The translations under genes and the position numbers were made by a program. This document shows positions 61,907-64,000 of a DNA stretch of 64,000 bases, piece after piece. Source of the DNA: Salipaludibacillus sp. CUR1 (GTDB lineage: Bacteria > Bacillota > Bacilli > Bacillales > Salisediminibacteriaceae); the NCBI RefSeq assembly GCF_021028955.1, contig NZ_JAIWPE010000025.1, positions 62,001 through 126,000 on the forward strand, given 5' to 3'. Positions within the stretch are counted from its first letter, which is position 1, and every line of letters starts with the position of its first letter. The notes below the pieces were generated by a model that was not told the DNA's origin, ran no database searches, and saw only the letters and a program-made list of their open reading frames with translations.

Positions 61907-64000
61907 TTACATCTCCACTGTATAGTCGCCGTCAAATAAATATAAATAGGATGCTTTTACCGGTTCACCCCAGCTGTCTGAGAGAGCCTGGCGGTACACT
62001 TCCAATTGAAAACGGTACGTCTCTTTAAAATAGCTGGTAATCGTCTCCTTACTTTCTAAAGGAAATCTGTCCTGAATATTATCAGTCTTGTAATCAAGTA
62101 AAATCAGCCCGCCATCTGAATCTCTGAACACGGCATCAATCATTCCCTGCACAAACACCATTGCCTCATCTTTCTGCTTCCAGGTGGAATAAGCTTCGGA
62201 GGCAGGCATGCAATAACTGAATGGAATTTCCCTGTAAACGGCACCTGATTCAACCACTTGTTTGCCTAAGTCTGATTCAAAAAACCTGACGATATAGTCG
62301 ATATTGACATGCGCCGCTTCTTCAGGAGTGAAAATTTCTTTCTTAACGAGCTGATTCACTTCTTTCTCTACTGTTTCCGCTGCTGGTTGGGAGGATAATG
62401 AAATATGCTGCATGACCGTGTGCATGATAACCCCCTTTTCAGAAGGTTTTACGATATCTTTTTGTAAAAATTTCGGTCTGTCAGCATATTTAGACTGAAA
62501 ACCTGGAACCATTGACCGGTCGCTGTATTCATCTTCCAGCTCTCTCTTTAATTCGGTCACTGACTGCTTAGCCTGATGCATCGTTGCATCCGTATAAGGG
62601 TACCGCCACTCCAGCCTCGCATTCACCTCTTCTTTACAGTCTGACTCTTCCCGGACTGCTTTCAGTTCCCTGATGTTTCTCTCTATTTCCTCATCAACGG
62701 CCTGTCCTGTATTTTCCTCTTCGTACAAATCTGATAAAGTCAACACCTTAACCTTCCATGATGAAGGATCTTCCGCTACTCGTTCCGCCAGACTTTCTGT
62801 ATTTATACCGTACAATTCCAGTAAAGAGGCTGCTTCCTTATGGCGGAACACACTTGGTGCCACCCAGTCTAAAAAGCTGGATGCTTTCTCTCGTACCATA
62901 TCAGGCAAAGTCCAGTCTTTATGGGTCAGCGATTCAGTCCACTTTTCAAGAGACTTTTCAAATTCCTTTACTGTTCCCGTAATAAAGAGCTTTTCTTTTG
63001 CCCTTGTCAGAGCCACATACAGCACTCTCATTTCTTCAGCAAGGGTTTCTGCCTTAATCCTCTCTTTGATGACTTGCTGTGCAAGAGTAGGATAAGCGAC
63101 TCTTAACTCCGGATCAATACGTTTTGTTCCTATGCCAAGTTCCTTATGAAGGAGGTAATCCCCTCGGATATCCTGCCTGTTAAACACTTTGTTCATTCCT
63201 GCAATAAACACGACAGGGAATTCCAGGCCTTTACTTTTATGCACGGTCATGATTCTTACAACGTCTTCCTGCTCACCTAATGCCCTCGCCGTTCCGAGGT
63301 CGTCACCACGTTCTTCCATCCGTTCAATAAACCTTAAAAATCTGAAAAGCCCACGGAAGGAAGTGGCTTCGTAGGAACGTGCCCTGTCATAAAGAGCTCG
63401 CAGATTAGCCTGCCGCTGCTTACCTCCAGGCATGCCTCCTGCATAAGTATAAAAACCCGTTTCCTGGAGAATGTCCCATATCAATTCAGACAGCGCACCG
63501 GACCGCGCTTTCTTCCTCCATGAACTGAGCTGGCTCAAGAAATCAGCACACCTTGTTCTTAAATCGCTATCCCCGTTAATGTCTGTTGAGGCGGTTTTTA
63601 GACAGTCAAAGTATGATGCCGACTGGTCAAACAGACGGATCGATGCAAGCTCTTCTTCTGTCATATTCATAACCGGCGACCTTAAAACAGAAGCAAGCGG
63701 GATATCCTGATAAGGGTTATCAATAATTTTTAATAATGAAATCATGATCCGCACTTCTACAGCTTCGAAATACCCGGTTGAAAGCTCAGCATATATGGGT
63801 ATCCCGGCTTTTTTGAATTCTTCCATCATCGTTTCTGCCCAGGGCATAGACCGCATAAGAATAACCATGTCCCTGTATGTTACTGGCCGTGTCTTTTTCA
63901 TGTTTTTATCATAGACAGGGTATTGGGAATGAATTAGAGATTTTATTTCTTTAATCAATGTTCTTGATTCCATCTGTGAAGTTTCAAGTTCTTCTTCCAT
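61907..64000 (-). CDS. addA: ATP-dependent helicase/nuclease AddA, N-terminus cut by window edge
   Basis: 697 C-terminal residues are present (full proteins are about 1,240). UvrD-like helicase motifs V and VI are seen in MTVHKSKGLEFPVVFIAG and LYVALTRAKEKLFI; the RecB-type nuclease motif is ILLDYKTDNI with the Asp-Tyr-Lys catalytic triplet, and the upstream GVIMHTVMQHISL has the His. AddA, with AddB, resects broken ends until a Chi site. Thirteen nt separate it from sbcD. In B. subtilis addB lies directly upstream, probably just outside this window. Confidence 0.96.
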   Translation of the reverse strand: MEEELETSQMESRTLIKEIKSLIHSQYPVYDKNMKKTRPVTYRDMVILMRSMPWAETMMEEFKKAGIPIYAELSTGYFEAVEVRIMISLLKIIDNPYQDIPLASVLRSPVMNMTEEELASIRLFDQSASYFDCLKTASTDINGDSDLRTRCADFLSQLSSWRKKARSGALSELIWDILQETGFYTYAGGMPGGKQRQANLRALYDRARSYEATSFRGLFRFLRFIERMEERGDDLGTARALGEQEDVVRIMTVHKSKGLEFPVVFIAGMNKVFNRQDIRGDYLLHKELGIGTKRIDPELRVAYPTLAQQVIKERIKAETLAEEMRVLYVALTRAKEKLFITGTVKEFEKSLEKWTESLTHKDWTLPDMVREKASSFLDWVAPSVFRHKEAASLLELYGINTESLAERVAEDPSSWKVKVLTLSDLYEEENTGQAVDEEIERNIRELKAVREESDCKEEVNARLEWRYPYTDATMHQAKQSVTELKRELEDEYSDRSMVPGFQSKYADRPKFLQKDIVKPSEKGVIMHTVMQHISLSSQPAAETVEKEVNQLVKKEIFTPEEAAHVNIDYIVRFFESDLGKQVVESGAVYREIPFSYCMPASEAYSTWKQKDEAMVFVQGMIDAVFRDSDGGLILLDYKTDNIQDRFPLESKETITSYFKETYRFQLEVYRQALSDSWGEPVKASYLYLFDGDYTVEM

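Overview
The window reads as a chromosomal segment of a low-GC Gram-positive spore-former (Bacillaceae). Evidence: AGGAGG-type ribosome sites with frequent GTG and TTG starts, B. subtilis-like gene orders (argCJBD-carAB-argF; addA-sbcD-sbcC), YheC/D-, YkpA-, YkqA-, YpcP- and DUF3219-type proteins, and many intrinsic terminators. Very acidic exported sequences and a characteristic GC-richer intergenic repeat suggest a halo- or alkaliphilic relative, but the species cannot be fixed from this sequence.

Layout. 1-13 kb is a mixed accessory stretch: the edge of a tyrosine recombinase, a P-loop kinase, a DCC thiol protein, two very small genes, a B12-binding protein, a three-gene DNA-repair-like operon (DUF6884, deoxyinosine glycosylase, 5'-3' exonuclease), an orphan DeoR repressor, a HesB-like gene with an in-frame UGA at the conserved Cys position, small membrane proteins, a GNAT, DUF3219, and an aspartate racemase next to a YheC/D ATP-grasp. 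11-25.3 kb is amino-acid biosynthesis: ilvE and the whole arginine pathway from glutamate, with ArgR-type boxes before argC and argG. 25.8-37.3 kb holds cardiolipin synthase, a glyoxalase-fold dioxygenase, peptidases and hydrolases, two methionine sulfoxide reductases (one cytosolic, one exported MsrAB fusion), Ohr and an Old Yellow Enzyme. 37.4-43.5 kb is a nrdA-nrdB-nrdD-nrdG ribonucleotide reductase operon behind a cobalamin riboswitch with a transcription terminator. 43.7-53.5 kb has a GNAT-like protein, YkqA, adhE with Rex-type operators, a large unknown membrane protein, an ABC-F protein and a DUF952 protein. 54.3-57.2 kb is the glyoxylate shunt (aceB-aceA), and 57.3-64 kb is the DNA break-repair operon addA-sbcD-sbcC, with addA cut by the window edge.

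Taken together: a facultative anaerobe (AdhE under Rex; aerobic class Ia and anaerobic class III ribonucleotide reductases together) that uses B12 (riboswitch, B12-binding protein), probably with a class II B12-dependent reductase elsewhere, grows on two-carbon compounds through the glyoxylate shunt, makes its own arginine, and invests in methionine and peroxide repair. No rRNA, tRNA, CRISPR array or complete insertion sequence was seen.

The most notable observation is the HesB-like reading frame at 6137-6412: its only interruption is a UGA aligned to the family's conserved Cys and followed by a hairpin at a distance typical of bacterial SECIS elements, so it may be a selenoprotein gene.
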